Origin: Takakia lepidozioides
Lineage: Eukaryota > Streptophyta > Takakiopsida > Takakiales > Takakiaceae
Assembly (NCBI GenBank): GCA_030704615.1
Contig: CM060733.1
Location: 18,600,001-18,664,000, forward strand
Length of the DNA: 64,000 bases
Reading direction: 5' to 3'
The translations under genes were made by a program, and so were the position numbers. The notes below the pieces were generated by a model. The model was given only the letters and a program-made list of their open reading frames with translations. It was not told the DNA's origin and did no database searches. This document shows positions 11,101-22,817 of the stretch, one piece after another. Position 1 is the stretch's first letter, and each line of letters opens with the position of its first letter.

Positions 11101-13997
11101 GTCTAGAAGAAACAAAGAACCAGACCCCGACGTGGTAAGAAAAGATAGTTCCCCTTCTGGAGCAAGTCTCTAGATCGTGGTCGGCCCTTCTACACTCTCT
11201 ACATTCCCCCCTTCCCTACTCCATTCACTCTGGCCACAGTACCATGGCAATGTCACATACATAAATCATCTCCATCTGCCTTTCTTTCTCAACGGCCTGC
11301 ACCCACGTATATGTTGCAAGCAAAGAGGGCTAGAGGAGTGGCGCTGGAATCAGCCACCGGATTTCTTGCATGATGCCAATCCAATCCATAAATCAATAGG
11401 CAGTTGGCACTGGCCAGTTGGATTGTTGGCAGTTGAGCACTGGCCACTACTACTATGGTAATTCCTGGTGGTTTGAAACCCAACCAGTGAAGTTTCTTCC
11501 TTTCTTTCTTTCACAAATTCCAGGTGTGGAATTTGCATGCATAAACCTTCAAACCAAGGCCATCTTCCGGCTTACAATCTTCCTTACAACATTACAAGTC
11601 CTTCCATCCAAACCAGGCCCTCACAACATCTATCAGGCTCAAGACCGCTGGTTTCAACACCTCCTGCTATGCTTGGGTGTCCAACTTTTTGAGCGTAACG
11701 AACTCTCTGTTGCTTCCCTACTTGGAAATTGCGTCCAAACAGGACCGCAGTAGATGCATAGACAAGAACTTACGGAACTTCACGTCAGGTGGAGATGGAA
11801 AGCAGGCAACCTTCAAACAAAACTGCAGTTCTATTGGGAGACAGTTCTATGGAGAGACATTCTTGGCCATCCGTAAGATAGAATCTTGTGGCCTGTCTGC
11901 AGCCCTCTCTCCCTATCTTCTAAGGGCAGTGGGGAGGTTCAGAGTGGGCTCCCACAGTCTGCGGATAGAGGCTGGTAGATGGCACAACCTGCAATGTGAA
12001 GACCATCTATATTCCGCTTGTGCTGGGACCAACAGGAATCGAAAGTGAAGAACGTTTTTTCTTTCACTACCCTTTCTACTATGAGAACAGTGGGAAATTC
12101 AATTGTCTGTTCTGTGATACCCAATCTCTCACGGAGGTCATTATGAGGATCAGAATGCTTGGCAGCTTACCTGCATGAGGCATTGACTCTTATACAACCC
12201 CTTGAGCAATAGTTGCTTTTGGGCTGGTTGTGGGGGGGCACTCTCTCTTTCGTTTTTCTTTATCTTGTCCCACAAAGCTTTGCATGGATGTTATAAAGTA
12301 GCATATCATTTCATTTCATATCTTTCTCTCCAGGCACATACGAAGTTTTTCTCTCCTTTCTTTCTCTTCTCTCTCTCTGCCTACCTGCTTGAGGCACTTC
12401 GCCTTTGGGTGACACTAATGTATTCTTGGTTTATTCTACCATGTCCCATGGGTCCTCAAGACCCTGTGTGGATGGTTCTTTCTTTCATTCTGTCTTTCTC
12501 TCCCAAATTGCTAAGCCTGTTGATGACATATCATCCTGGGAAGAAGTTGAAATCTCGCAGTTGTATATCAGAAGCCATGCCACTGATTGGCAACTTTGCT
12601 GGCACCAATATACATTCAAAAAATACATTGTGTTCCACTGAAGTTGATGGCACAAACCTTAGCATTCTCACCAAACTCCTTCTTGAAGATACCGAAGGTG
12701 CCAGGACCACAGACGTCATGAGTCATCAGTATGTCAGCCTTCACCCAAACGTTCTCCCCTGGAACCAACTTTGACTTCTCCGAGGCCTTTGCAAGAATTT
12801 TCTCTGTTGCTGTCATAGCATGTTTGACCTGTTCATACCAAAAAAGTCTCAAACACAGTTGCCAGCCATATGTTGCAGTATTACCTTGCCAAATGGGGTA
12901 ACCTTAGGTCTTCCCAATCTCTAAGTAACAGGTAACAAAGTGTCTGGTTGCGAGTGGCCATTATGAAACCCCGACACCTCATTGGAGGCAATGCCCCTAA
13001 TGGTCTAACTAGGCTTCTCTAGAGGCAAGTTAAGTTTTGCTACAGAAGGCCATCTCAAAATTCAAAATAACTCGCTTAGTCAAGTTAGCTGCAGCTCAAA
13101 CGAAACCAAGAGAACATTATTTGCATTGACTGTGTGACAACATGATCGAACTGAAATTTTGGATACTTAGAATTCTGCCGCTAAATGGGGTTCAAGTACC
13201 AACAGCGGATTCTAACTTCTGTGATGTTCACTATCCTCCCCCAAAGGACTGCAATTAGAAAACATCATAAGGGTCTAGAATGGATGAGAAGCTCACAGCT
13301 CCAGTAGAGGCAGGGGAGCGCTGCTGGGGTTGTGGAGGGGCCACGACAGCTCGCACTTGCAGGTGGTGCCGGGTTATAGGTGATCCACACTTGGGCACAC
13401 TGGCCACTCTACTCCCATAGAAGTCAGAACCCGACCTGGCCTGGCCTCCATCTCTCTGCACCAGAAGCAATTCAAGAGACACATTTTATCTCTGTATCTC
13501 TTGAGGATTCCCCTACAGGACTACTGCAAGCAAGTGTTATGAGTACATGAGGGAGAAACCTGACAGGCTCCAGGAGGGTTAGTATGCTGGGAGGACTAAC
13601 AACCAAAATAGCCCATAGCCCCATTCACAAGGAACAGTCAATGGTACACAGCTCCCTCCCACTCCACGACAACCCACAATTCCACTTCTAACTGCCCCTC
13701 TTTCTTGCCCCAACGAACACATAATGCTAAAGAGAAATATCATCTCAACACATTCACATTTCTTCTTTCATCTAATCTCATTTCCTACTTTACTCTCACT
13801 CTCACACGCTGTAATAAGTTTCTTCCTTTCTTTCTTCTCTCTCTCTCTCTCATCACGAGCTGATTTCACCACCATTCTCAGAGAAACATGCGAGTGCATT
13901 CAAGCATTTCAATCCACACAACCCATGATGAGGTACACACCACATGAGACCGCAGGCTTGGACCGCAAACGAAGTGAGGAACTGTGGCCGTGGCCAT
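5177..13997 (-). CDS. IIL1: 3-isopropylmalate dehydratase large subunit, plastid
   Basis: Fourteen exons give 518 residues: 13997-13941, 13455-13297, 12828-12658, 10968-10816, 10353-10285, 9585-9469, 9179-9105, 8906-8829, 8649-8554, 7736-7687, 7333-7279, 6863-6732, 6412-6365, 6031-5873 and 5314-5177 (exon 10 is split 50+55 nt over 7736-7687 and 7333-7279, so 15 coding segments). Every junction has GT/AG and the right phase. The product isomerises 2- to 3-isopropylmalate in leucine synthesis (and homologues in glucosinolate chain elongation in some plants). Fe-S ligands are C386 in GSCTGG and C455/C458 in SCAAC. Other family landmarks are [30 protein letters not shown] and the end TDPREFL. Exon 1 (MATATVPHF...) and the Ser/Arg-rich exon 2 look like a chloroplast transit peptide. 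The exon 2 frame has no ATG, so a separate first exon is required. Length matches plant enzymes (about 509). Confidence 0.93.
7440..7540 (-). mobile_element. LINE 3'-tail remnant in an intron
   Basis: Contains TTTGCCGTAACCTTATGGCC followed by CCCAGTTTGGACGG, the same block found near 7855 and 37045. It lies within an intron of the isopropylmalate dehydratase gene, in the gene's own orientation. Only the tail is recognisable. Confidence 0.5.
7846..8230 (-). mobile_element. LINE ORF2 C-terminal fragment in an intron
   Basis: The minus strand encodes about 125 residues beginning [18 protein letters not shown]. This is the Cys/His motif (CxxC...HxxxxC) usual at the C-terminal end of LINE reverse-transcriptase ORFs, followed by the conserved tail with TTTGCCGTAGCC. 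A closely related copy lies at 36989-37432 (LFTNFExLEAEPKA shared). It is 5'-truncated, as is typical of target-primed insertion, and sits inside an intron of the isopropylmalate dehydratase gene in the same orientation. Confidence 0.7.
11516..11745 (+). mobile_element. LINE reverse-transcriptase fragment in an intron
   Basis: The plus strand reads [20 protein letters not shown] and then [17 protein letters not shown]. This closely parallels the LINE fragment at the right window edge (GAEFACVPLQSEALFRLTIF), so both derive from one family. It lies antisense to the host isopropylmalate dehydratase gene and is truncated at both ends. Confidence 0.65.
13088..13200 (+). repeat. Diverged dispersed repeat, copy 1
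   Basis: The stretch GCTGCAGCTCA...ACCAAGAGAAC...GATCGAA...GGATAC..AGAATT recurs with divergence at 16663-16797 in the same orientation. It encodes no protein I can see. Together the copies flank the Dr1/isopropylmalate dehydratase promoter region. Confidence 0.45.
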
Positions 13998-14786
13998 GGC
14001 TGCAGCGTGTGCTAGTTAGTCTCACCAGCGAAGAACCGATGCCCACGAGACGGGGAATCAGAGGTTTAGAGTTTAGAGTCGGTTGTAGATTTGAGGGAGA
14101 GGCAACAGAGCTGCCAGGAGTGAACCAGTGTTGGACCGTTATATACATACCATACCAGACTGGTAGGTAAGGTGGCCAATACCCCGGGCAATACCATACT
14201 AGGGCCAATACGCTCCTCGCTCCATATTGCGGTGTATATCATACCTGTCTGGTATCGTGATGAAGGATATTGCTATTGATACCAGTATTGCTGCCAGTCG
14301 AGCTCCCAAACAGCACTAGGTGTATGTGTGGAGGTAGGACAAGGGAATTATTCCGTTCAATTAAAAAAGCATTTCATTATTGATACCCTTACCCGAATAC
14401 CAGGACCATAGGGGACCAGGACCATAGGGGCCAGGACCATAGGGGCCTTTGTGATACCAGTCTGGTATCATATTTTTGTGACACCAGTCCAACACTGGAG
14501 TGAACCCTGGCTCAAACCCACTTCCTGCACCTGGATTTGACCTCGAAACCTCTCAGTGATTGGGTCGACCCATTTGTGAGAAAACCCCTCGTGTCTCCAA
14601 TTTTGGACCCTGCCATCGAACAATTACTAAACGTGGATGCCGTAGTATTTCATTTCGTAAGACTCTCAGCGGCCTGGAAGAATCAGGACTGGATTCTACG
14701 TCAGAGAGGAGAAGAAGGATGTCAGCCAAATTCGATGTCGTGGGTTCTTGAGCTCTGAGAATCGTTGTGAGGGGGATCTGGTTTCG
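13998..14786. promoter_or_regulatory. Shared divergent promoter of IIL1 and Dr1
   Basis: The ATG codons of the minus-strand isopropylmalate dehydratase and plus-strand Dr1 genes are 789 bp apart with no gene between. A hAT MITE occupies 14126-14497, leaving only about 130 bp of older sequence on the left side and about 290 bp on the right. No TATA box is obvious. Use as a bidirectional promoter is inferred. Confidence 0.5.
14126..14497. mobile_element. hAT-type MITE with 8-bp target duplication
   Basis: The element starts CAGTGTTGGAC and ends GTCCAACACTG, perfect 11-bp inverted termini. It is flanked on both sides by the 8-bp duplication GAGTGAAC (14118-14125 and 14498-14505). CAGTG termini and an 8-bp duplication are diagnostic of the hAT superfamily. 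It has no coding capacity. The interior is rich in ATACCAG/CTGGTAT palindromes and has a triple GGACCATAGGGG-type repeat near 14403-14446. A second copy is at 42883-43534. Confidence 0.9.
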
Positions 14787-16332
14787 ATGGAGAGCGCCGG
14801 CAGCAGACCGAAAGATGATGTTTCTCTTCCCAAAGGTGAGGAATCTTGCATGTCCTCGTTCGTTCTTCCAGGCTTTGAAAATACTTCTGACGGAGAGGAC
14901 GGCGCTTGCGGTTCTTGAGTATGTATCAACAAAGAAGCGGAGCTTATTTGGCTGTTTTTTGGGGAGGGATGATGCAGCCACCATGACCAAAATAATAAAG
15001 GAGATGTTACCGCCTGATGTTCGTGTGGCGAAGGATGCACAGGACTTGCTGCTGGAATGCTGCGTTGGTATTCCTTCTAACTGTGTGGAAAGGAACAGTT
15101 TTTCTATAAGCATGCCTGGTGATGTTTAAAGAGATGTTTTTTTCAATCATCTCACTCATGAAGGTGCAAGGAGTGAGTGAAGCTTACACAGAATCGTGCC
15201 CGGGTTTACACTCATCTTCTCCCTCCTCTCTCTATGCTGGGTGTCTCCATATGTCACAGCCTGCTGGACAGTCTTTGTGTGTTTGTGTTACATGTGCTCT
15301 TGTGTGTATCAGAGTTCATTAATTTGATATCATCTGAGTCAAATGAGATATGCAGTAAGGAGGAGAAGCGCACCATTGCTCCGGAACATGTTTTGAAAGC
15401 CCTTGAGGTCTGTCACCACCCCTGCAGTCATGACTTGTGGCTAATTATTCTATGGACTGCTCGTTTAGGCATCTGTTGCTACAATTTCCCTAAGAACCCC
15501 GTTCCTACACTTGCTGGTATAGAGGATGCTTGTAGTAGGTAGGATGTTAATGGTGATTATGAAGTTACTAGCTGCCAATCTCCAAAGTGATTGTTTTATT
15601 GATAGAGAGGTTTGTTGAATGTCAAAACATTCACCTCTGAGATTGGTTATGACTTGATGCAGTATCTTGGATTTGGGGAATACATAGGGGAGGTCCAAGC
15701 TGCTTATGAGCAACACAAAACTGAGACATTGGTGAGGCTTCCTGGACATTATTCTGTTTTTTAAGCTGTTATGTATGAGTTTTGTTAGAGATTGGGGATT
15801 GAACCTGGTCTCTCGAAGCAAATGGCTTGAGGATGTATGGCAATATCAATTTGAACCAACTCTGGCTTGACCCTACCTCACGGACTGCGGCCACAATCTG
15901 TCACTCTCTTTTTCATCTCAAGAATTCTTTACACTGTCTCTTTAGATAGAACAAATCTGAAACCCATGAACCTGAGGGTGGTAGTGCTTGCCATCATGGC
16001 TCAGAATAACTCTATGCTTGGCAGTTCACTGTTTCTTTTTTCAGTATGGAACTGGTTTTTGTCTAGGTTTCTGTTGTCCAGTGTATGCGTGTGATTTCAG
16101 ATGGTTGTCAATGGCATTAGTCAAGTTTTTATCCCTTTGCTCATTCGGACTTGGCGGCTTGTGTTAATAGGATTCCCCGAAGGTGGGAGGAAGATGGGCA
16201 AAAGAAGGAGGTGGGGGAATGACAGAAGAAGAGGCCATAGCTGCCCAGCAACGAATGTTTGCTGAAGCTCGTGCCCGCATGAACAGCAGTGGTGCCACAG
16301 TGGCCCCGGCACAAGCAAACGACTCGGAATAA
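14787..16332 (+). CDS. DR1: Dr1 / NC2-beta transcription repressor subunit
   Basis: Five exons: 14787-14835, 14978-15067, 15313-15407, 15663-15731 and 16171-16332, all with GT/AG borders and compatible phases, giving 154 residues (Arabidopsis homologue about 159). The histone fold occupies roughly residues 17-100. It contains ATMTKIIKEMLPPDVRVAKD, then the EFINLISSESNEIC and KRTIAPEHVLKALE blocks, and YLGFGEYIGEVQAAYEQHK, all characteristic of Dr1. The C-terminal part has MTEEEAIAAQQRMFAEARAR, also conserved in plant Dr1. With its partner NC2-alpha/DRAP1 the protein binds TBP on promoters and blocks TFIIA/TFIIB entry. It acts in the nucleus. The start is the first ATG, and the next ATG lies inside the histone fold. 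Nothing appears broken. Confidence 0.95.
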
Positions 16333-18197
16333 TTCTGTTCCTTTTACTTGTAGAAATCAACTTAATGTACAGTGGTGGTCTTTCTCATACTTCCTTGGCT
16401 ATACAATACAGCAATGTCCACTCCATGATTGTGGAGTACAATAATCCAAAGCTGGTGCTCCCTTCAAGAAGTTGAGACAAAGTCAACCTTATGCTCATAT
16501 GCATGTTGAATCAGCACCCTGCAAGCTATGTCCTGTTATGAGACAGGCTCCCAGTCAATGTAATCAGACAAGGACAAGAACTAGGGTTTAGGATCAAAAG
16601 ATCAAAAGCTCCTTATCATTGTCTAGGTTTTGGTACAGTCAGTCCAATAGCTAGCTCGTGTTTGCTGCAGCTCACGAGGGACCAAGAGAACTTCATTTGG
16701 ATTGATCCCGCGACAACGCGATCGAATTATCTCACACAATCGAATTATAAATCTGGATACCAAGAATTATGACAGGCCGCATGGGGGTGCAAGTACTTAC
16801 TATCATCTGCTTATTTTCATCTGTGCCCAAGGAAGACCACTGGTGGAAGCTTAGCTGTTTCCTTCTATCTCTCTCGTCCTTCATGCCTTCTCAGTGCATT
16901 CTGATTACTTTGACACAAGGGGCACCGGGTGCTGCAGTTTTCAATTTATACCTCAAGAGGTCAAGGGATTTGTGAGATTCCTAGTGTACAGCATGCATGT
17001 GGCAAGCTGAAGCATGACAAGACTGTTTTCTCAACCGACAGCAGAGCTGTGAATCTTCATAGCTGTTTGCCCAGACACTTTCTGAACAAACCTGTCCCAG
17101 ACTGTCCCGGACTGTGTGTCAGAGTGTCCCAATGACAGCTTCCACTGTTGACTTGGAGAAATTGTATTTCACAAACAACACACAGCTGTGATCCAAGTCT
17201 TCAGTCTTCATCCACGGTCGCCCGCGTGCGGTCAGAAAAGCTAACCGCGGTGAAGGCAGCTAACCAGGAAGGGACGGTGACGACGTGCCGACTTATCTAC
17301 AGGAAATCGCAGGTATTGCCAATCACGTGGAATTCCTTTCGCCAAACTCATCTTCTCTGGGAGTTTCGGCCCCAGACGGATTTGACCTCTACACCTCCTG
17401 GAGAGTGGGATACGGGAACAGAAAGCCATCCATTGGAGGCGACCATTCACTGACTCGGCGGTTGACTGACGGATGACAACGTTGTACATCCGTCAATCAT
17501 CCATGGACAAATGTATCCCGTCAGTCATTCAATCCAGCCGCTAATATATTGATGGCCCATTAATTCAAGGGAAATAATTTGAATTCGAGTAAAACGTAGC
17601 TTCCGTTTTTTCTTACCGTGGCTATAGGGCATGGAGTTTGGCGATGAAGGTGGCGCAACCCGGGGCCGAGTTTCGCCGCGAGGAAGAGAACGCTGAACGA
17701 CACAGACCATCTTCTTCCTCGCTCTTGCCTGGCCCTTGCGCTGGCGAGGATTCTGTTTGCCTGCATCCATTGTGGGTTTTGCTTGCGGAAGAAGGGATCT
17801 GGATGCCAGTTGGTACCATCAAGTGTTGGTTGAGGTGAAGTGATAGATCGTGGAGCCTCTGTTGTGGAGTTCTGAACAGAGAGGAATAGGGCCGAAACAG
17901 AGCATCGTGGATAGTTGGGAGCATCAATCTGGATATATCTGATACAGGCTTAGGTGGAGGAGGGGAGAGGCATTGAAGATCAGGAGTCGGGGTTTGTGGA
18001 TCTTACTGGAGGCAGACTGTTGGATGGATTCCTGAGAGTTGGTAGTTGGAGCGCTAACTGGTGTGTGGCGTTAGTAGAGCAAGGAAAGAGAGGTGAAAGA
18101 AATAGTGCAAATTGAACGAGAAGGTTTGGCTGGCTTTGCGGAGATCAGATCCTAAGACGGTGTTACTGAATTTTTCTTAAGGTTGCAGGGGGAGAAA
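16333..18197. other. Intergenic region Dr1 to VAMP72
   Basis: Holds the 3' flank of Dr1, repeat copy 16663-16797, and the presumed promoter and leader of VAMP72. A pyrimidine-rich AG at 18186-18187, just before the VAMP72 ATG, could end a 5'-UTR intron. No convincing coding exon is seen. Confidence 0.4.
16663..16797 (+). repeat. Diverged dispersed repeat, copy 2
   Basis: Diverged match to 13088-13200: GCTGCAGCTCA, ACCAAGAGAAC, GATCGAATTA and a shared end GGGGTGCAAGTAC-like block. The family is unknown. Confidence 0.45.
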
Positions 18198-21052
18198 ATG
18201 GGTGCGCAATCGCTCATATACAGTTTTGTAGCTAGGGGCCCAGTTGTTCTTGCAGAATACACAGCGTTTTCTGGCAACTTTAGCACGATTGCAGTGCAGT
18301 GTCTGCAGAAGCTGCCTGCCAACAACAACAAGTTCACATACACCTGTGACCGTCATACTTTCAACTATCTTGTTGAAGATGGCTTCAGTATGTGCCTCCC
18401 CCTCACTTCTTTTTCATCTCGTTCTCTGTCTAGTGGTGCATAACGACTGTCTCCTTCGCTTGATGTCCATCAGTTAGGCAAGCTTGTCCGACCCTCGTAC
18501 TCTGAACCTCTTTCAAAAACTTCTTCTTCAAGATGCTTTCAGAACTGGAAGTATATGGTAGTATATAAACATGTGGCATATATAATGGTCTGTCTAATGT
18601 CATTGTGCGGTTACCAGCGACAGAAACATGTCCCAGTTCTTTCCAGTCCTTTAGTAGTTTTCTGCTGTATATATTCAGTAGATTGAATACCTGGAGCCAC
18701 TGAATGAAAGACAGAATTCCATGTTGTCAAGCTGGTTTTTGCTGTTCCGTGGCATTCTATGTTTGTGAAATATCCTTTAAATAGGTCTTCAAAGACCTGA
18801 TACATATTGTTACCTGTCAATTCCTTTTTTCTTTAAAGCCCAACTTCTTGATCTCATGTGCACTACTGATTGCTGTGGACGAGGGCAGATATGATTGGCC
18901 TCTAGGATTTTCCATTGCGTGTGGTAACAACTACCTGAATTTTTTTGTTCTGAGTGTTATGTTTTGCAATGACTCCCTGCATTTGAGGTTTCATTTTCAG
19001 TACTACTATTCTCAAATCCTTTTTGATAGTTTATCTTCGCATTAGTGGTCGCAGTGATTGTGACAGTCAGTTTGTCACATGCCTAAATGTTGCGGAGTCC
19101 TTATAAGCCTGTTTTTCCATAGTACATGGCCCACTGTTTTATCTGTCTTCTCCTGGCTTTGAAGAGATTTTAATGCATCTCTCTTGTGCACTATCACATA
19201 AATGGTTCTACTTGTGCATTATGAGTTGCGTATCTTGAGTCTTGAAGTTGTGACATATTTGCCTCATACCTGTGTTTATCTGGTACTCCTGCACATCTGG
19301 AGGTTGTGGATCCATGCTGTAGTTTATTAGTTATGATTTGCTCTTTTCTGTTTCGATCATTGCTCTATCCCTTGTTCTGGTGCAGACCATGCAATGTAGT
19401 GACCACCCTTGCATATTTTTGCAAAGGAGTAGCTGTAGGGTAGGCAAAACCTCTGAATGTGAGGCTGCACTCTGCAGGTCTACTTGCTGTTAGGGTCTAA
19501 GTGGTTGAGGACCACATTCCAACATCAGTCCTGCATAGGATCTCTGTAAGTCAATATGGCATCTGTCTCACCTGCATGAATCAGGAGGAGAGAGGATGAA
19601 CAAAGCATAGATTTCGCAACTGCAACCATCTATGACTAGGTGGAGATATGCTTATTATGTGTCTCTGTTCGGTAAATGGTGCAGCATATCTGGTCGTTGC
19701 TGATGAAGAGTTCGGGAGGCAAATTCCTTTTGCATTCTTGGAGCGTATCAAGGAGGACTTCAAGCGACGCTATCAGGGAGGGAAGGCCGATCTGGCGATT
19801 GCGCATAGTCTAGACAAGGAATTCGGGTATGAAGACAAATTTGATGTTGCCTACAGCCTTGACAAGGAATTCGGGTATGCGGAACTTTCCGCATGCACTT
19901 ATAAGCGAAGATATAACCAAGCAATGGCTTTTCAATTAATCTGCTGTCACTGAAAAACCCGTTTCCCTCATTTCAGCAGGCATTGCCAGGTGGCTTTTGG
20001 CCTGGGGAACTCTCCAGCCTCATGGCTGATGTGGGAGTGTAGCCATTGTCCAACTGTATATTGCCATTCCACCAGCAAAGAACCTAACAGTTGTAAGTTG
20101 AAATATGTGATTGAACCTAGCAGACATGCACTGGTAAGATCTGGTGGACAACAGACACATACAATTGCACATTTCCACTGCCCCAGTGGGAGCTCAAACC
20201 TGGTGTTTACTGCAGACATGAAAACTATTTCACTGGTATAACTTTTGATCCAGATCCAAGCTGAAAGAGCACATGGAGTATTGTGTGGAGCACCCCGAGG
20301 AGATGAACAAGATCTCAAAGATCAAATCTCAAGTTGCAGAAGTCAAGGGTATTATGATGGACAACATTGAGAAGGTGCACCTCAATTACTGAAGGAGTAG
20401 GAGAAAGAAATCATAGATGTTGAGACGAATCTTGAAGTTTTTTCATGAAATTTTCAAACAGTGAGAAATTCTTGAAAGTCTCTGGCTGCATTGTGCTCTT
20501 TTGAGCATTTTCATCTGTTGGAAAGCAATGTATAGTGGAAAGGTGTAATGGGACAAATCCAGTTGGCGGTACATTGTGAGTTGGTACTTGATACCTGCCT
20601 ACTCCTGGATTGTATGACATTGATGCAGGTGCTTGATCGGGGAGAGAAAATTGAGCTTTTGGTTGATAAAACAGAGAACCTTCGATTTCAGGTGTGTATA
20701 TGATAGAATTTTACCTTCAAGATGATAGTAGTCTCCCTGTTCCCACTAAGTGCTAACGAATATGTGCAGCATCGCTCAATTTGGAGGTCAACTGCATGAA
20801 ATCCCAAAAGAGATGATAAAGCCTGCTTGCTAATGTGGTTGATTTGTGGTTTGATGGCAGGCTGATAACTTCCAGCGGCAAGGCAGGCAGCTGAGGCGCA
20901 AGATGTGGCTGCAGAACTTCAAAGTGAAACTGATAGTCCTGGCTATCATCATTGTTGTGATTATTATCATCTGGCTTTCTATCTGCAAGGGCTTTGTTTG
21001 CCACAGCGGTTCTAGCTCCAGCTCCACTGCAAAGAGTCCCACTAGCCCATAG
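18198..21052 (+). CDS. VAMP72: Longin R-SNARE, VAMP72 group
   Basis: Five exons: 18198-18387, 19685-19826 (or 19874), 20254-20374, 20629-20691 and 20861-21052, giving 235 or 251 residues. The N-terminal longin domain begins [20 protein letters not shown], very close to plant VAMP721/722. The SNARE motif runs from about residue 125 to 185, with the zero-layer arginine R155 in VLDRGEK. A transmembrane anchor lies at about 193-214 ([15 protein letters not shown]). The protein should drive fusion of secretory vesicles with the plasma membrane or cell plate by pairing with Qa/Qb/Qc SNAREs. Two odd features stand out: a tandem duplication with two in-frame splice donors at the end of exon 2, and a Ser-rich lumenal tail of about 20 residues after the anchor, longer than in Arabidopsis VAMP721 (219 aa). 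Confidence 0.94.
19827..19874 (+). other. Optional 48-nt extension of VAMP72 exon 2
   Basis: The string GACAAGGAATTCGGGTATG occurs twice, 48 nt apart, with donors after 19826 and 19874. Both leave phase 2, so either joins exon 3 in frame. The longer form adds 16 residues ([16 protein letters not shown]), a duplicate of the preceding AHSLDKEFG. The insert falls in the linker between longin and SNARE domains. Confidence 0.7.
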
Positions 21053-22817
21053 GTGCAACCTTAGGGTCGGTATTAAGTAGAGAGAGGTAGCTGCTAGACC
21101 TTCTATGGTCTTGTAGCTCGCCTTGTAACGGCTAGTGTAAGGGAAGAGTTTGCATGTAAAGTTCTACTATAAGTGCTTACTGTTGGTTTGGGAAGAATGA
21201 AAGAGAGCCCTTGATGGAGACAGGAGCTTCACAGTAATTAAGGCCAGCATATAACATGCGGTCGATGTGTGCAGTGAAATCCTTTTTTGCTGTGTTGTCT
21301 GGCCGGCAAGTTAACCTGTCTGCCCAACTGGGATGAGCTGGTCTAGTTGGCCTCTTTAGGTTTTGGATTAACCCATTGATTGTTATGGGTGGTTGGCGAC
21401 AGTCTGTGGGACACTGTTGGACTCTGTTTAGAGAAATTGGCGTTTTAAGGTAGAGGTGTGTTCTCTGCGTACATTCACACTCCAGTCTTGCTTGTAGTTT
21501 TGGGATTTGACTGTGGGTGGTTGGCAAAGGACAATTTGTGAAACGATTTCTTTCTCAGTGCAGAGACTGATTTTGCGTCTGTTTGAAAGATCGCCTTGAC
21601 CATCATCTGTGGATTATGCAATGTCTACAGAGGTGAAGCTACCACTAGTGCCTGACAAACTTGGTTTTAGTTTTCATCTTCCACTGCTGTGGCAACCATA
21701 GAAATTGGTTTGAAGTTGACAATCATCTCCACAAGCAATGACTGCAATCCGTTACTGATACGTACTCCTAGTTACTGATACGTACTCCGAGTTTTGAAAG
21801 TAGGTTACATTCATCTGAACTTTGTTGCCTCTATGTGGAGCTTTGTGTATGGAATGCTGGCTCAATGAAATGGGCTGCTACTAACCATGGTTCACTGATG
21901 TAGCTGGTTTTATTTCACAAGGTTAAGTGCACACTTCCTACTCTCATTTTCAGAAACAATTCCTTGTTGTAATCTACCCTACTCCAGTTTGCTGTTTTTT
22001 GTCAAATCTAAAGGTGATTTACCTAGAGAGAGAAATTTCAAGGATCAGTTTGGGGGTTCTACAGTCTAGTGTTGTGTTGAAGACAAGCATTGAGATTTGT
22101 ATTTTGTCAATGTGGTGAAAGGACATTTAGGATAAGTCCGATCACCACGGGCTGAAAAGAACCTTGGGATTCAAATCAATTGCTTCACCTACAAGCACAT
22201 AGTATTTGCTGGAAGTTGATAGTTAGAAGATTGCGAATTCTTGTGTCAATTGCAGGAAGCTTCTCTGTAACCAAACAACCACAATGTGACCACCACAATT
22301 GCCTGAACAAGACATGATAGTCAGTGCACAGAACAAAAAACCGAATATTTATTCATTGGGAAGGCAGATGGCATCCCAAAACTTTGTACATGGGGTCCTT
22401 TTCCGAATACCGCTCTTACAAACCTTGTGGAGCTTATTAGTGATCATCTACATTCTCACTCCAATTCAAGGCACAGAGGTCCACAAAACTGCCTGCACAG
22501 ACATAAGAGAAAGGATAGCTTACATGGATGTGTGCCCATAAACAACTTAACATCCTGTCCATGCTCAAAGACACTCGTAAGATTTTATTCATCCTGCCTC
22601 AGTTGTCATAACAGGATAAGGGCACAGGAAAAGGTCGGCGCAAAACGGAGCCTTATTATTGCTGCTGCTGTTGCTGTTGAGCAGTGGATGACCTGATGAA
22701 CATTTTTTCGCATCCAGATACAATGTGACAGGTAAAGTTTGTTGCTCAATTATTCCCACAGAGGTTTCAAAGCCCAAAGAGAACCCGCTTGAAGTTCTCA
22801 GAAAGGATCCAGCAGAC
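21053..22817. other. Convergent intergenic region VAMP72 / HscB
   Basis: Contains both 3' untranslated regions. A 20-bp unit GTTACTGATACGTACTCCTA is repeated in tandem at 21751-21790 (one mismatch). I see no gene. Confidence 0.5.

Noticed and set aside
13300-13482. Start of isopropylmalate dehydratase at 13482
   Set aside because: The codon there is GTG, with an in-frame TAA just upstream and no ATG in the frame. An upstream first exon with ATG at 13997 and a transit-peptide-like sequence fits better.
14553-15113. 186-codon open frame on the minus strand
   Set aside because: It overlaps Dr1 exons 1 and 2 antisense. Dr1 matches its family across five exons, and this frame has no recognisable content.
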